From positions 62,001-126,000 of the forward strand of contig JAKZAN010000067.1 of NCBI GenBank assembly GCA_023053545.1: a stretch of DNA of 64,000 bases. Direction: 5' to 3'. Made by a program: the position numbers and the translations under genes. The notes below the pieces were generated by a model, which made no database searches, had not been told where the DNA came from, and worked only from the letters and a program-made list of their open reading frames with translations. Positions 12,471 to 25,959 of this stretch are shown here, one piece after another; within the stretch, counting starts at the first letter, position 1; every line of letters begins with the position of its first letter. The DNA is from Lepidurus packardi (lineage: Eukaryota > Arthropoda > Branchiopoda > Notostraca > Triopsidae).

Positions 12471-15400
12471 CCTTACGGACTGAATTAATTTCATACGGAC
12501 TGAATTAATTCATTACGGATTTAATTAATTCCTTACGGACTGAATTAATTCCTTACGGACTGAATTAATTCCTTACGGACTGAATTAATTCCTTACGGAC
12601 TGAATTAATTTCATACGGACTGAATTAATTCATTTCGGACTTAATTAATCGATTACGGACTGAATTAATTCCCTACGTACTGAATTTATTCCTTACGGAC
12701 TGATTTAATTCCTTACGGACTGAATTAGTTCCTTCATTAATTCCTTACGGACTGAATTAATTTCATACGGACTGAATTAATTCATTACGGACTTAATTAA
12801 TCGATTTCGGACTGAATTAATTCATTACGGACTTAATTAAATCCTTACAGACTGAATTAATTCCTACTGAATTCTTACTGAATTCTTACTGAATTAATTC
12901 CTTACGGACTGAACTTATTCCTTACGGACTGAATTAATTCCTTACGGAATAAATTAATTCCTTACGGACTGAAATAATTCCTTACGGACTAAATTAATAC
13001 CTTACGAACTGAATTAATTCCTTACGGACTGAATTAAATCCTTACGGATTGAATTAATTCCTTACGGACTGAATTAATTCCTTACGGACTGAATTAATTC
13101 ATTACGGACTTAATTAAATCCTTACAGACTGAATTAATTCCTTATGGACTTAATTAATTCCGTAAGGAATGAATTAATTAATTACGGACTGAAATAATTC
13201 CTTATGGACTGAATTAATTCCTTAATTAATTCCTTACGGACTGAATTAATTTCATACGGACTGAATTAATTCATTACGGACTTAATTAATCGATTTCGGA
13301 CTGAATTAATTCATTACGGACTTAATTAAATCCTTACAGACTGAATTAATTCCTTATGGACTTAATTAATTCCGGAAGGAATGAATTAATTAATTACGGA
13401 CTGAAATAATTCCTTACGGACTGAATTAATTCCTTACGGACTGAATTAATTCCTTACGGACTGAATTAATTCATTACGGACTTAATTAAATCCTTACAGA
13501 CTGAATTAATTCCTTATGGAATTAATTAATTCCGTAAGGAATGAATTAATTAATTACGGACTGAAATAATTCCTTACGGACTGAATTAATTCCTTAATTA
13601 ATTCCTTACGGACTGAATTAATTTCATACGGACTGAATTAATTAATTACGGACTTAATTAATCGATTTCGGACTGAATTAATTCATTACGGACTTAATTA
13701 AATCCTTACAGACTGAATTAATTCCTTATGGACTTAATTAATTCCGTAAGGAATGAATTAATTAAATACGGACTGAAATAATTCCTTACGGACTGAATTA
13801 ATTCCTTACGGACTGAATTAATTCCTTACGGACTGAATTAATTCATTACGGACTTAATTAAATCCTTACAGACTGAATTAATTCCTTATGGACTTAATTA
13901 ATTCCGTAAGGAATGAATTAATTAATTACGGACTGAAATAATTCCTTACGGACTGAATTAATTCCTTAATTAATTCCTTACGGACTGAATTAATTTCATA
14001 CGGACTGAATTAATTCATTACGGACTTAATTAATCGATTTCGGACTGAATTAATTCATTACGGACTTAATTAAATCCTTACAGACTGAATTAATTCCTTA
14101 TGGACTTAATTAATTCCGGAAGGAATGAATTAATTAATTACGGACTGAAATAATTCCTTACGGACTGAATTAATTCCTTACGGACTGAATTAATTCATTA
14201 CGGACTTAATTAAATCCTTACAGACTGAATTAATTCCTTATGGACTTAATTAATTCCGTAAGGAATGAATTAATTAATTACGGACTGAAATAATTCCTTA
14301 CGGACTGAATTAATTCCTTACGGACTGAATTAATTCCTTACGGACTGAATTAATTCCTTACGGACTGAATTAATTCCTTACGGACTGAATTAATTCATTA
14401 CGGACTTAATTAAATCCTTACAGACTGAATTAATTCCTAATTAGTTCCTTCATTAATTCCTTACGGACTATATTAATTTCATACGGACTGAATTAATTCA
14501 TTACGGACTGAATTAGTTCCTTCATTAATTCCTTACGGACTATATTAATTTCATACGGACTGAATTAATTCATTACGGACTTAATTAATCGATTTCGGAC
14601 TGAATTAATTCATTACGGACTTAATTAAATCCTTACAGACTGAATTAATTCCTACTGAATTCTTACTGAATTCCTACTAAATTAATTCCTTACGGACTGA
14701 ATTAATTTCGTACGGACTGAATTAATTCCTTACATACTGAATTAATTCCTTACGGACTGAATTAATTCCTTACGGACTGAATTAATTCCTTACGGACTGA
14801 ATTAATTCCTTACGGACTGAATTAATTCCTTAATTAATTCCTTACGGACTGAATTAATTTCATACGGACTGAATTAATTTCACACGGAATGAATTAATTC
14901 ATTTCGGACTTAATTAATCGATTACGGACTGAAATAATTCCTCACGTAATGAACTTATTCCTTACGGACTGGATTAATTCCTTACGGACTGAATTAAATC
15001 CTTACGGACTGAATGAATTCCTTACGGACTGAATTAATTTCATACGGACTGAATTAATTCATTACGGATTTAATTAATTTATTACGGACTGAATTAATTC
15101 CTTACGTACTGAACTTATTCCTTACGGACTGAATTAATTCCTTATGGACTGAATTAATTCCTTACGGACTGAATTAAATCCTTATGGACTTAATTAATTC
15201 CGTAAGGAATGAATTAATTAATTACGGACTGAAATAATTCCTTACGGACTGAATTAATTCCTTACGGACTGAATTAATTCCTTACGGACTGAATTAATTT
15301 CTTAATTAATTCCTTACGGACTGAATTAATTTCAAACGGACTGAACTAATTCCTTACGGACTGAATTAATTTCATACGGACTGAATTAATTCATTACGGA

Positions 15401-18400
15401 CTTAATTAATCGATTTCGGACTGAATGAATTCATTACGGACGTAATTAAATCCTTACAGGCTGAATTAATTCCTTATGGACTTAATTAATTCCGTAAGGA
15501 ATGAATTAATTAATTACGGACTGAAATAATTCCTTACGGACTGAATTAATTCCTTACGGACTGAATTAATTCCTTATGGACTGAATTAATTCCTTACGGA
15601 CTGAATGAATTCATTACGGACTTAACTAAATCCTTACAGACTGAATTAATTCCTTATGGACTTAATTAATTCCGTAAGGAATGAATTAATTAATTACGGA
15701 CTGAAATAATTCCTTACGGACTGAATTAATTCCTTACGGACTGAATTAGTTCCTTCATTAATTCCTTACGGACTGAATTAATTTCATACGGACTGAATTA
15801 ATTCATTACGGACTTAATTAATCGATTTCGGACTGAATTAATTCATTACGGACTTAATTAAATCCTTACAGACTGAATTAATTCCTACTGAATTCTTACT
15901 GAATTCTTACTAAATTAATTCCTTACGGACTGAATTAATTTCGTACTTACTATATTAATTCATTACGGACTTAACTAAATCCTTACAGACTGAATTAATT
16001 CCTTATGGAATTAATTAATTCCGTAAGGAATGAATTAATTAATTACGGACTGAAATAATTCCTTACGGACTGAATTAATTCCTTACGGACTGAATTAATT
16101 CCTTACGGACTGAATTAATTCCTTACGGACTGAATTAATTCCATACAGACTGAATTCATTCCTTACGGACTAAATTAATTCCTTACGGACTGAATTAATT
16201 CCTTACGGACTGAATTAATACCTTACGAACTGAATTAATTCCTTACGGACTGAATTAAATCCTTACGGATTGAATTATTTCCTTACGGACTGAATTAATT
16301 CCTTACGGACTGAATTAATTCATTACGGACTTAATTAAATCCTTACAGACTGAATTAATTCCTTATGGACTTAATTAATTCCGTAAGGAATGAATTAATT
16401 AATTACGGACTGTAATAATTCCTTACGGACTGAATTAATTCCTTAATTAATTCCTTACGGACTGAATTAATTTCATACGGACTGAATTAATTCATTACGG
16501 ACTTAATTAATCGATTTTGGACTGAATTAATTCATTACGGACTTAATTAAATCCTTACAGACTGAATTAATTCCTTATGGACTTAATTAATTCCGTAAGG
16601 AATGAATTAATTAATTACGGACTGAAATAATTCCTTACGGACTGAATTAATTCCTTACGGACTGAATTAATTCCTTACGGACTGAATTAATTCCTTACGG
16701 ACTGAATTAATTCATTACGGACTTAATTAAATCCTTACAGACTGAATTAATTCCTTATGGACTTAATTAATTCCGTAAGGAATGAATTAATTAATTACGG
16801 ACTGAAATAATTCCTTACGGACTGAATTAATTCCTTACGGACTGAATTAATTCCTTACGGACTGAATTAATTCCTTACGGACTGAATTAAATCCTTACGG
16901 ATTGAATTAATTCCTTACGGACTGAATTAATTCCTTAAGGACTGAATTAATTCATTACGGACTTAATTAAATCCTTACAGACTGAATTAATTCCTTATGG
17001 ACTTAATTAATTCCGTAAGGAATGAATTAATTAATTACGGACTGAAATAATTCCTTACGGACTGAATTAATTCCTTAATTAATTCCTTACGGACTGAATT
17101 AATTTCATACGGAATGAATTAATTCATTACGGACTTAATTAATCGATTTCGGACTGAATTAATTCATTACGGACTTAATTAAATCCTTACAGACTGAATT
17201 AATTCCTTTTGGACTTAATTAATTCCGTAAGGAATGAATTAATTAATTACGGACTGAAATAATTCCTTACGGACTGAATTAATTCCTTACGGACTGAATT
17301 AATTCCTTACGGACTGAATTAATTCATTACGGACTTAATTAAATCCTTACAGACTGAATTAATTCCTTATGGAATTAACTCATTCCGTAAGGAATGAGTT
17401 AATTAATTACGGACTGAAATAATTCCTTACGGACTGAATTAATTCCTTACGGACTGAATTAATTCCTTACGGACTGAATTAATTCCTTACGGACTGAATT
17501 AATTCCTTACGGACTGAATTAATTCCTTAGGGACTAAATTAATTCCTTACGGACTGAATTAATTCCTTACGGACTGAATTAATACCTTACGAACTGAATT
17601 AATTCCTTACGGACTGAATTAAATCCTTACGGATTGAATTAATTCCTTACGGACTGAATTAATTCCTTACGGACTGAATTAATTCATTACGGACTTAATT
17701 AAATCCTTACAGACTGAATTAATTCCTTATGGACTTAATTAATTCCTTATGGACTTAATTAATTCCGTAAGGAATTAATTAATTAATTACGGACTGAAAT
17801 AATTCCTTACGGACTGAATTAATTCCTTAATTAATTCCTTACGGACTGAATTAATTTCATACGGACTGAATTAATTCATTACGGACTTAATTAATCGATT
17901 TCGGACTGAATTAATTCATTACGGACTTAATTAAATCCTTACAGACTGAATTAATTCCTTATGGACTTAATTAATTCCGTAAGGAATGAATTAATTAATT
18001 ACGGACTGAAATAATTCCTTACGGACTGAATTAATTCCTTACGGACTGAATTAATTCCTTACGGACTGAATTAATTCCTTACGGACTGAATTAATTCCTT
18101 ACGGACTGAATTAATTCCTTACGGACTGAATTAATTCCTTACGGATAGAATTAATTCCTTAATTAATTCCTTACGGACTGAATTAATTTCATACGGACTG
18201 AATTAATTCATTTCGGACTTAATTAATCGATTACGGACTGAATTAATTCCCTACGTACTGAACTTATTCCTTACGGACTGATTTAATTCCTTACGGACTG
18301 AATTAATTTCATACGGACTGAATTAATTCATTACGGACTTTATTAAACGATTTCGGACTGAATTAATTCATTACGGACTTAATTAAATCCTTACAGACTG

Positions 18401-19759
18401 AATTAATTCCTACTGAATTCTTACTGAATTCTTACTGAATTAATTCCTTACGGACTGAATTAATTTCGTACGGACTGAATTAATTCATTACGGACTTAAG
18501 TAATTTATTACGGACTGAATTAATTCCTTACGTACTGAACTTATTCCTTACGGACTGAATTAATTCCTTACGGACTAAATTAATTTATTACGTACTGAAT
18601 TAATTCCTTACGGACTGAATTAATACCTTACGAACTGAATTAATTCCTTACGGACTGAATTAAATCCTTACGGATTGAATTAATTCCTTACGGACTGAAT
18701 TAATTCCTTACGGACTGAATTAATTCATTACGGACTTAATTAAATCCTTACAGACTGAATTAATTCCTTATGGACTTAATTAATTCCGTAAGGAATGAAT
18801 TAATTAATTACGGACTGAAATAATTCCTTACGGACTGAATTAATTCCTTAATTAATTCCTTACGGACTGAATTAATTTCATACGGACTGAATTAATTCAT
18901 TACGGACTTAATTAATCGATTTCGGACTGAATTAATTCATTACGGACTTAATTAAATCCTTACAGACTGAATTAATTCCTTATGGACTTAATTCATTCCG
19001 TAAGGAATGAATTAATTAATTACGGACTGAAATAATTCCTTACGGACTGAATTAATTCCTTACGGACTGAATTAATTCCTTACATACTGAATTAATTCCT
19101 TATGGAATTAATTAATTCCGTAAGGAATGAATTAATTAATTACGGACTGAAATAATTCCTTACGGACTGAATTAATTCCTTACGGACTGAATTAATTCCT
19201 TACGGACTGAATTAATTCCTTACGGACTGAATTAATTCCTTACGGACTGAATTAATTCCTTACGGACTAAATTAATTCCTTACGGACTGAATTAATTCCT
19301 TACGGACTGTATTAATACCTTACGAACTGAATTAATTCCTTACGGACTGAATTAAATCCTTACGGATTGAATTAATTCCTTACGGACTGAATTAATTCCT
19401 TTCGGACTGAATTAATTCATTACGGACTTAATTAAATCCTTACAGATTGAATTAATTCCTTATGGACTTAATTAATTCCGTAAGGAATGAATTAATTAAT
19501 TACGGACTGAAATAATTCCTTACGGACTGAATTAATTCCTTAATTAATTCCTTACGGACTGAATTAATTTCATACGGACTGAATTAATTTCATACGGACT
19601 GAATTAATTCATTACGGACTTAATGAATCGATTTCGGACTGAATTAATTCATTACGGACTTAATTAAATCCTTACAGACTGAATTAATTCCTTATGGACT
19701 TAATTAATTCCGTAAGGAATGAATTAATTAATTACGGACTGAAATAATTCCTTACGGAC
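12471..19759 (+). repeat. Zone II remainder: mixed V-, K- and EcoRI-type cassettes
   Basis: This stretch holds only satellite units. It has about 24 inverted cores, four EcoRI-type mini-repeats (about 12,854, 14,642, 15,874, 18,400), K-cassettes such as 18,150-18,285 (TTTCATACGG, CATTTCGG, ATCGATTACGG, CTACGTACTG, AACTTATTCC, CTGATTTAATT) and runs of consensus units. CTGAATTCATTCC and CGGAAGG are private variants. I saw no gene or foreign insertion. Confidence 0.7.
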
Positions 19760-22700
19760 TGAATTAATTCCTTACGGACTGAATTAATTCATTACGGACT
19801 TAATTAAATCCTTACAGACTGAATTAATTCCTTATGGACTTAATTAATTCCGTAAGGAATGAATTAATTAATTACGGACTGAAATAATTCCTTACGGACT
19901 GAATTAATTCCTTACGGACTGAATTAATTCCTTACGGACTGAATTAATTCCTTACGGACTGAATTAATTCCTTACGGACTGAATTAATTCCTTACGGACT
20001 GAATTAATTCCTTACGGACTTAATTAATTCCTTAATTAATTCCTTACGGACTGAATTAATTTCATACGGACTGAATTAATTCATTTCGGACTTAATTAAT
20101 CGATTACGGACTGAATTAATTCCCTACGTACTGAACTTATTCCTTACGAACTGATTTAATTCCTTACGGACTGAATTAATTCCTTACGGACTGAATTAAT
20201 TCCTTACGGACTGAATTAATTCCTTACGGACTAAATTAATTCCTTACGGACTGAATTAATTCCTCACGGACTGAATTAATACCTTACGAACTGAATTAAT
20301 TCCTTACGGACTGAATTAAATCCTTACGGATTGAATTAATTCCTTACGGACTGAATTAATTCCTTACGGACTGAATTAATTCATTACGGACTTAATTAAA
20401 TCCTTACAGACTTAATTAATTCCTTATGGACTTAATTAATTCCGTAAGGAATGAATTAATTAATTACGGACTGAAATAATTCCTTACGGACTGAATTAAT
20501 TCCTTACGGACTGAATTAATTCCTTACGGACTGAATTAATTCCTTACGGACTGAATTAATTCCTTACGGACTGAATTAATTCCTTACGGACAGAATTAAT
20601 TCCTTAATTAATTCCTTACGGACTGAATTAATTTCATACGGACTGAATTAATTCATTTCGGACTTAATTAATCGATTACGGACTGAATTAATTCCTTACG
20701 TACTGAACTTATTCCTTACGGACTGATTTAATTCCTTACGGACTGAATTAATTCCTTACGGACTGAATTAATTCCTTACGGACTGAATTAGTACCTTACG
20801 GACTGAATTAAATCCTTACGGACTGAATTAATTCCTTACGGACTGAATTAATTCCTTACGGACTGAATTAATTCCTTACTGACTGAATTAATTCCTTACG
20901 GACTGAATTAATTCCTTACGGACTGAATTAATTCATTATGGACTTACATAATTCCGTAAGGAATGAATTAATGAATTATATACGGACTGAAATAATTCCT
21001 TACGGACTGAATTAATTCCTTACGGACTGAAATAATTCCTTACGGACTGAATTAGTTCCTTACGGACTGAATTAATTCTTTAGAATTGATTGAATTCCTT
21101 TCTTACTGAATTAATTCCTTACGGACTGAATTAATTTCATACGGACTGAATTAATTCATTTCGGACTTAATTAATCGATTATGGACTGAAATAATTCCTC
21201 ACGTAATGAACTTATTCCTTACGGACTGGATTAATTCCTTACGGACTGAATTAATTCCTTACGGACTGAATTAATTCCTTACGGACTGAATTAATACCTT
21301 ACGGACTGAATTAAATCCTTACGGACTGAATTAATTCCTTACAGACTTAATGAATTCCTTACGGACTTAATTAATTCATTACGGACTGAATTAATTCCTT
21401 ACGGGCTGAATTAATTCCTTACGGACCTAATTAATTCCTTACGGACGGAATTAATTCTTTACGGACTTAATTAATTCCTTACGGATTTAATTAATTCCTT
21501 ACGGACTGAATTAATTCCTTACGGACTGAATTAATTCATTATGGACTTAATTAATTCCGTAAGGAATGAATGAATTAATTACGGACTGAATTAATTCCTT
21601 ACGGACTTAATTAATTCCTTACGGACAGAATTAATTCCTTACGGACTGAATTAATTACGTACGGACTGAATTAGTTCCTTACGGACTGAATTAATTCTTT
21701 AGGATTGATTGAATTCCTTTCTTACTGAATAAATTCCTTACGGACTGAATTAATTCCTTACGGACTGAATTAATTCCTTACGGACTTAAATTAATTCCTT
21801 ACGGACTGAATTAATTCCTTACGGACTGAATTAATTCATTACGGACTTAATTAAATCCTTACAGACTGAATTAATTCCTTATGGACTTAATTAATTCCGT
21901 AAGGAATGAATTAATTAATTACGGACTGAAATAATTCCTTACGGACTTAATTAAATCCTTACAGACTGAATTAATTCCTTATGGACTTAATTAATTCCGT
22001 AAGGAATGAATTAATTAATTACGGACTGAAATAATTCCTTACGGACTGAATTAATTCCTTAATTAATTCCTTACGGACTGAATTAATTTCATACGGACTG
22101 AATTAATTCATTACGGACTTAATTAATCGATTTCGGACTGAATTAATTCATTACGGACTTAATTAAATCCTTACAGACTGAATTAATTCCTTATGGACTT
22201 AATTAATTCCGTAAGGAATGAATTAATTAATTACGGACTGAAATAATTCCTTACGGACTGAATTAATTCCTTACGGACTGAATTAATTCCTTACGGACTG
22301 AATTAATTCCTTACGGACTGAATTAATTCCTTATGGACTTAATTAATTCCGTAAGGAATGAATTAATTAATTACGGACTGAAATAATTCCTTACGGACTG
22401 AATTAATTCCTTACGGACTGAATTAATTCCTTACGGACTGAATTAATTCCTTACGGACTGAATTAATTCCATACGGACTGAATTAATTCCTTACGGACAG
22501 AATTAATTCCTTAATTAATTCCTTACGGACTGAATTAATTTCATACGGACTGAATTAATTCATTTCGGACTTAATTAATCGATTACGGACTGAATTAATT
22601 CCTTACGTACTGAACTTATTCCTTACGGACTGATTTAATTCCTTACGGACTGAATTAATTCCTTACGGACTGAATTAATACCTTACGGACTGAATTAAAT

Positions 22701-22900
22701 CCTTACGGACTGAATTAATTCCTTACGGACTGAATTAATTCCTTACGGACTGAATTAATTCCCTACTGACTGAATTAATTCCTTACGGACTGAATTAATT
22801 CCTTACGGACTGAATTAATTTCATACGGACTGAATTAATTCATTACGGACTTAATTAATCGATTTCGGACTGAATTAATTCATTACGGACTGAATTAAAT
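19760..22900 (+). repeat. Long duplication, left copy (pairs with 25,960-28,980)
   Basis: Landmarks pair with the right copy at +6,137: GACTTACATA 20941 and 27078, TTTAGAATTGATTG with TAG at 21081 and 27218, AGGATTGATT 21701 and 27838. Before about 20,230 the offset is 6,157, because this copy has one more monomer with CTCACGG near 20,264. After 21,900 it has an extra 100 bp (second inverted core at 21997), so the offset falls to 6,037. Confidence 0.84.
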
Positions 22901-23612
22901 CCTTACAGACTGAATTAATTCCTTATGGACTTAATTAATTCCGTAAGCAATGAATTAATTAATTACGGACTGAAATAATTCCTTACGGACTGAATTAATT
23001 CCTTACGGACTGAATTAATTCCTTACGGACTGAATTAATTCCTTACGGACTGAATTAATTCATTACGGACTTAATTAAATCCTTACAGACTGAATTAATT
23101 CCTTATGGACTTAATTAATTCCGTAAGGAATGAATTAATTAATTACGGACTGAAATAATTCCTTACGGACTGAATTAATTCCTTACGGACTGAATTAATT
23201 CCTTACGGACTGAATTAATTCCATACGGACTGAATTAATTCCTTACGGACAGAATTAATTCCTTAATTAATTCCTTACGGACTGAATTAATTTCATACGG
23301 ACTGAATTAATTCATTTCGGACTTAATTAATCGATTACGGAATGAATTAATTCCTTACGTACTGAACTTATTCCTTACGGACTGATTTAATTCCTTACGG
23401 ACTGAATTAATTCCTTACGGACTGAATTAATTCCTTACGGACTGAATTAATACCTTACGGACTGAATTAAATCCTTACGGACTGAATTAATTCCTTACGG
23501 ACTGAATTAATTCCTTACGGACTGAATTAATTCCCTACTGACTGAATTAATTCCTTACGGACTGAATTAATTCCTTACGGACTGAATTAATTCATTATGG
23601 ACTTACTTAATT

Positions 23613-23653
23613 CCGTAAGGAATGAATGAATGAATTATATACGGACTGAAATA
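23613..23653 (+). repeat. GAAT/TATATA cassette, type copy
   Basis: An inverted core unit is followed by GAATGAATGAATTATATACG, a 24-bp unit that has gained a GAAT repeat and a TATATA in place of TTAATTA. TATATACGG occurs at 20977, 23636, 27114, 33201, 35736, 37738, 41676, 42231, 44369, 45855, 47999 and 55219. It is always followed by AAATAATTCC and, after a few consensus units, by a TTTAGAATTG F-cassette, so the two form one long fixed block. Confidence 0.85.
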
Positions 23654-24119
23654 ATTCCTTACGGACTGAATTAATTCCTTACGGACTGAATTAATTCCTT
23701 ACGGACTGAATTAGTTCCTTACGGACTGAATTAATTCTTTAGAATTGATTGAATTCCTTTCTTACTGAATTAATTCCTTACGGACTGAATTAATTTCGTA
23801 CGGACTGAATTAATTCCTTAATTAATTCCTTACGGACTGAATTAATTTCATTCGGACTGAATTAATTCATTTCGGACTTAATTAATCGATTATGGACTGA
23901 AATAATTCCTCACGTAATGAACTTATTCCTTACGGACTGGATTAATTCCTTACGGACTGAATTAATTCCTTACGGACTGCATTAATTCCTTACGGACTGA
24001 ATTAATACCTTACGGACTGAATTAAATCCTTACGGACTTAATGAATTCCTTACGGACTGAATTAATTCATTACGGACTGAATTAATTCCTTACGGACTGA
24101 ATTAATACCTTACGGACTG

Positions 24120-25400
24120 AATTAATTCCTTACGGACTTAATGAATTCCTTACGGACTGAATTAATTCATTACGGACTGAATTAATTCCTTACGGGCTGA
24201 ATTAATTCCTTACGGACCTAATTAATTCCTTACGGACGGAATTAATTCTTTACGGACTTAATTAATTCCTTACGGATTTAATTAATTCCTTACGGACTGA
24301 ATTAATTCCTTACGGACTGAATTAATTCCTTACGGACTTAATTAATTCCTTACGGACTGAATTAATTCCTTACGGACTGAATTAATTACTTACGGACTGA
24401 ATTAGTTCCTTACGGACTGAATTAATTCTTTAGGATTGATTGAATTCCTTTCTTACTGAATAAATTCCTTACGGACTGAATTAATTCCTTAATTAATTCC
24501 TTACGGACTGAATTAATTTCATACGGACTGAATTAATTCATTACGGAATTAATTAATCCATTACGGACTGAATTAATTCCTTACGTACTGAACTTATTCC
24601 TTACGGACTGAATTAATTCCTTACGGACTGAATTAATTCCTTAATTAATTCATTACGGACTGAATTAATTTCATACGGACTGAATTAATTCATTACGGAA
24701 TTAATTAATCCATTACGGACTGAATTAATTCCTTACGGACTGAATTAATTCATTACGGACTTAATTAAATCCTTACAGACTGAATTAATTCCTTATGGAC
24801 TTAATTAATTCCGTAAGGAATGAATTAATTAATTACGGACTGAAATAATTCCTTACGGACTGAATTAATTCCTTAAATAATTCCTTACGGACTGAATTAA
24901 TTTCATACGGACTGAATTAATTCATTACGGACTTAATTAATCGATTTCGGACTGAATTAATTCATTACGGACTGAATTAAATCCTTACAGACTGAATTAA
25001 TTCCTTATGGACTTAATTAATTCCGTAAGGAATGAATTAATTAATTACGGACTGAAATAATTCCTTACGGACTGAATTAATTCCTTACGGACTGAATTAA
25101 TTCCTTACGGACTGAATTAATTCCTTACGGACTGAATTAATTCATTACGGACTTAATTAAATCCTTACAGACTGAATTAATTCCTTATGGACTTAATTAA
25201 TTCCGTAAGGAATGAATTAATTAATTACGGACTGAAATAATTCCTTACGGACTGAATTAATTCCTTACGGACTGAATTAATTCCTTACGGACTGAATTAA
25301 TTCCATACGGACTGAATTAATTCCTTACGGACAGAATTAATTCCTTAATTAATTCCTTACGGACTGAATTAATTTCATACGGACTGAATTAATTCATTTC
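24120..25400 (+). repeat. Long-range duplicate, left copy (pairs at +12,020)
   Basis: TACGGGCTGA 24191 and 36211, ATTAATTCTT of the F-cassette 24421 and 36441, GGAATTAATTAATCCA around 24545 and 36565, CCTTAAATAA 24871 and 36891, and CCATACGG around 25303 and 37323 all pair at exactly 12,020. At 25,395 this copy has CATTTCGGACTG and leaves the match. Confidence 0.85.
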
Positions 25401-25959
25401 GGACTGAATTAATTCCTTACGGACTGAATTAATTCCTTACGGACTGAATTAATTCCTTACGGACTAAATTAATTCCTTACGGACTGAATTAATTCCTTAC
25501 GGACTGTATTAATACCTTACGAACTGAATTAATTCCTTACGGACTGAATTAAATCCTTACGGATTGAATTAATTCCTTACGGACTGAATTAATTCCTTTC
25601 GGACTGAATTAATTCATTACGGACTTAATTAAATCCTTACAGATTGAATTAATTCCTTATGGACTTAATTAATTCCGTAAGGAATGAATTAATTAATTAC
25701 GGACTGAAATAATTCCTTACGGACTGAATTAATTCCTTAATTAATTCCTTACGGACTGAATTAATTTCATACGGACTGAATTAATTTCATACGGACTGAA
25801 TTAATTCCTTACGGACTGAATTAATTCCTTACGGACTGAATTAATACCTTACGGACTGAATTAAATCCTTACGGACTGAATTAATTCCTTACGGACTGAA
25901 TTAATTCCTTACGGACTGAATTAATTCCCTACTGACTGAATTAATTCCTTACGGACTGA

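Larger units (their letters stand above)
6834..20449 (+). repeat. Inverted-core units, zone II set
   Basis: CCGTAAGG starts at 6834, 6934, 7094, 7254, 7414, 7794, 8006, 8775, 8987, 9167, 9547, 9719, 10468, 10492, 10704, 11718, 11742, 11954, 13160, 13532, 13744, 13904, 14256, 15200, 15492, 15672, 16021, 16381, 16593, 16773, 17013, 17225, 17385, 17765, 17977, 18786, 18998, 19118, 19478, 19710, 19850 and 20442. CCGGAAGG variants are at 13372 and 14116. The pairs 10468/10492 and 11718/11742 are only 24 bp apart. Confidence 0.85.
6817..20900 (+). repeat. Zone II: V-cassette satellite without F-cassettes
   Basis: The zone opens with the first inverted core (CCGTAAGG at 6834). It is made of V-cassettes separated by runs of consensus units, 12-bp truncated units, ATCGATTTCGG units and nine EcoRI-type mini-repeats. 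No GATTGATTG motif was seen. Frequent spacings of inverted cores are 120, 160, 180, 212 and 360-380 bp; 212 is ten units plus one 12-bp unit. Confidence 0.8.

Noticed and set aside
12471-19759. A single regular HOR period for zone II
   Set aside because: Inverted-core spacings vary (24, 100, 120, 160, 180, 212, 360-380 bp); no one period fits outside the 1,250-bp pair.
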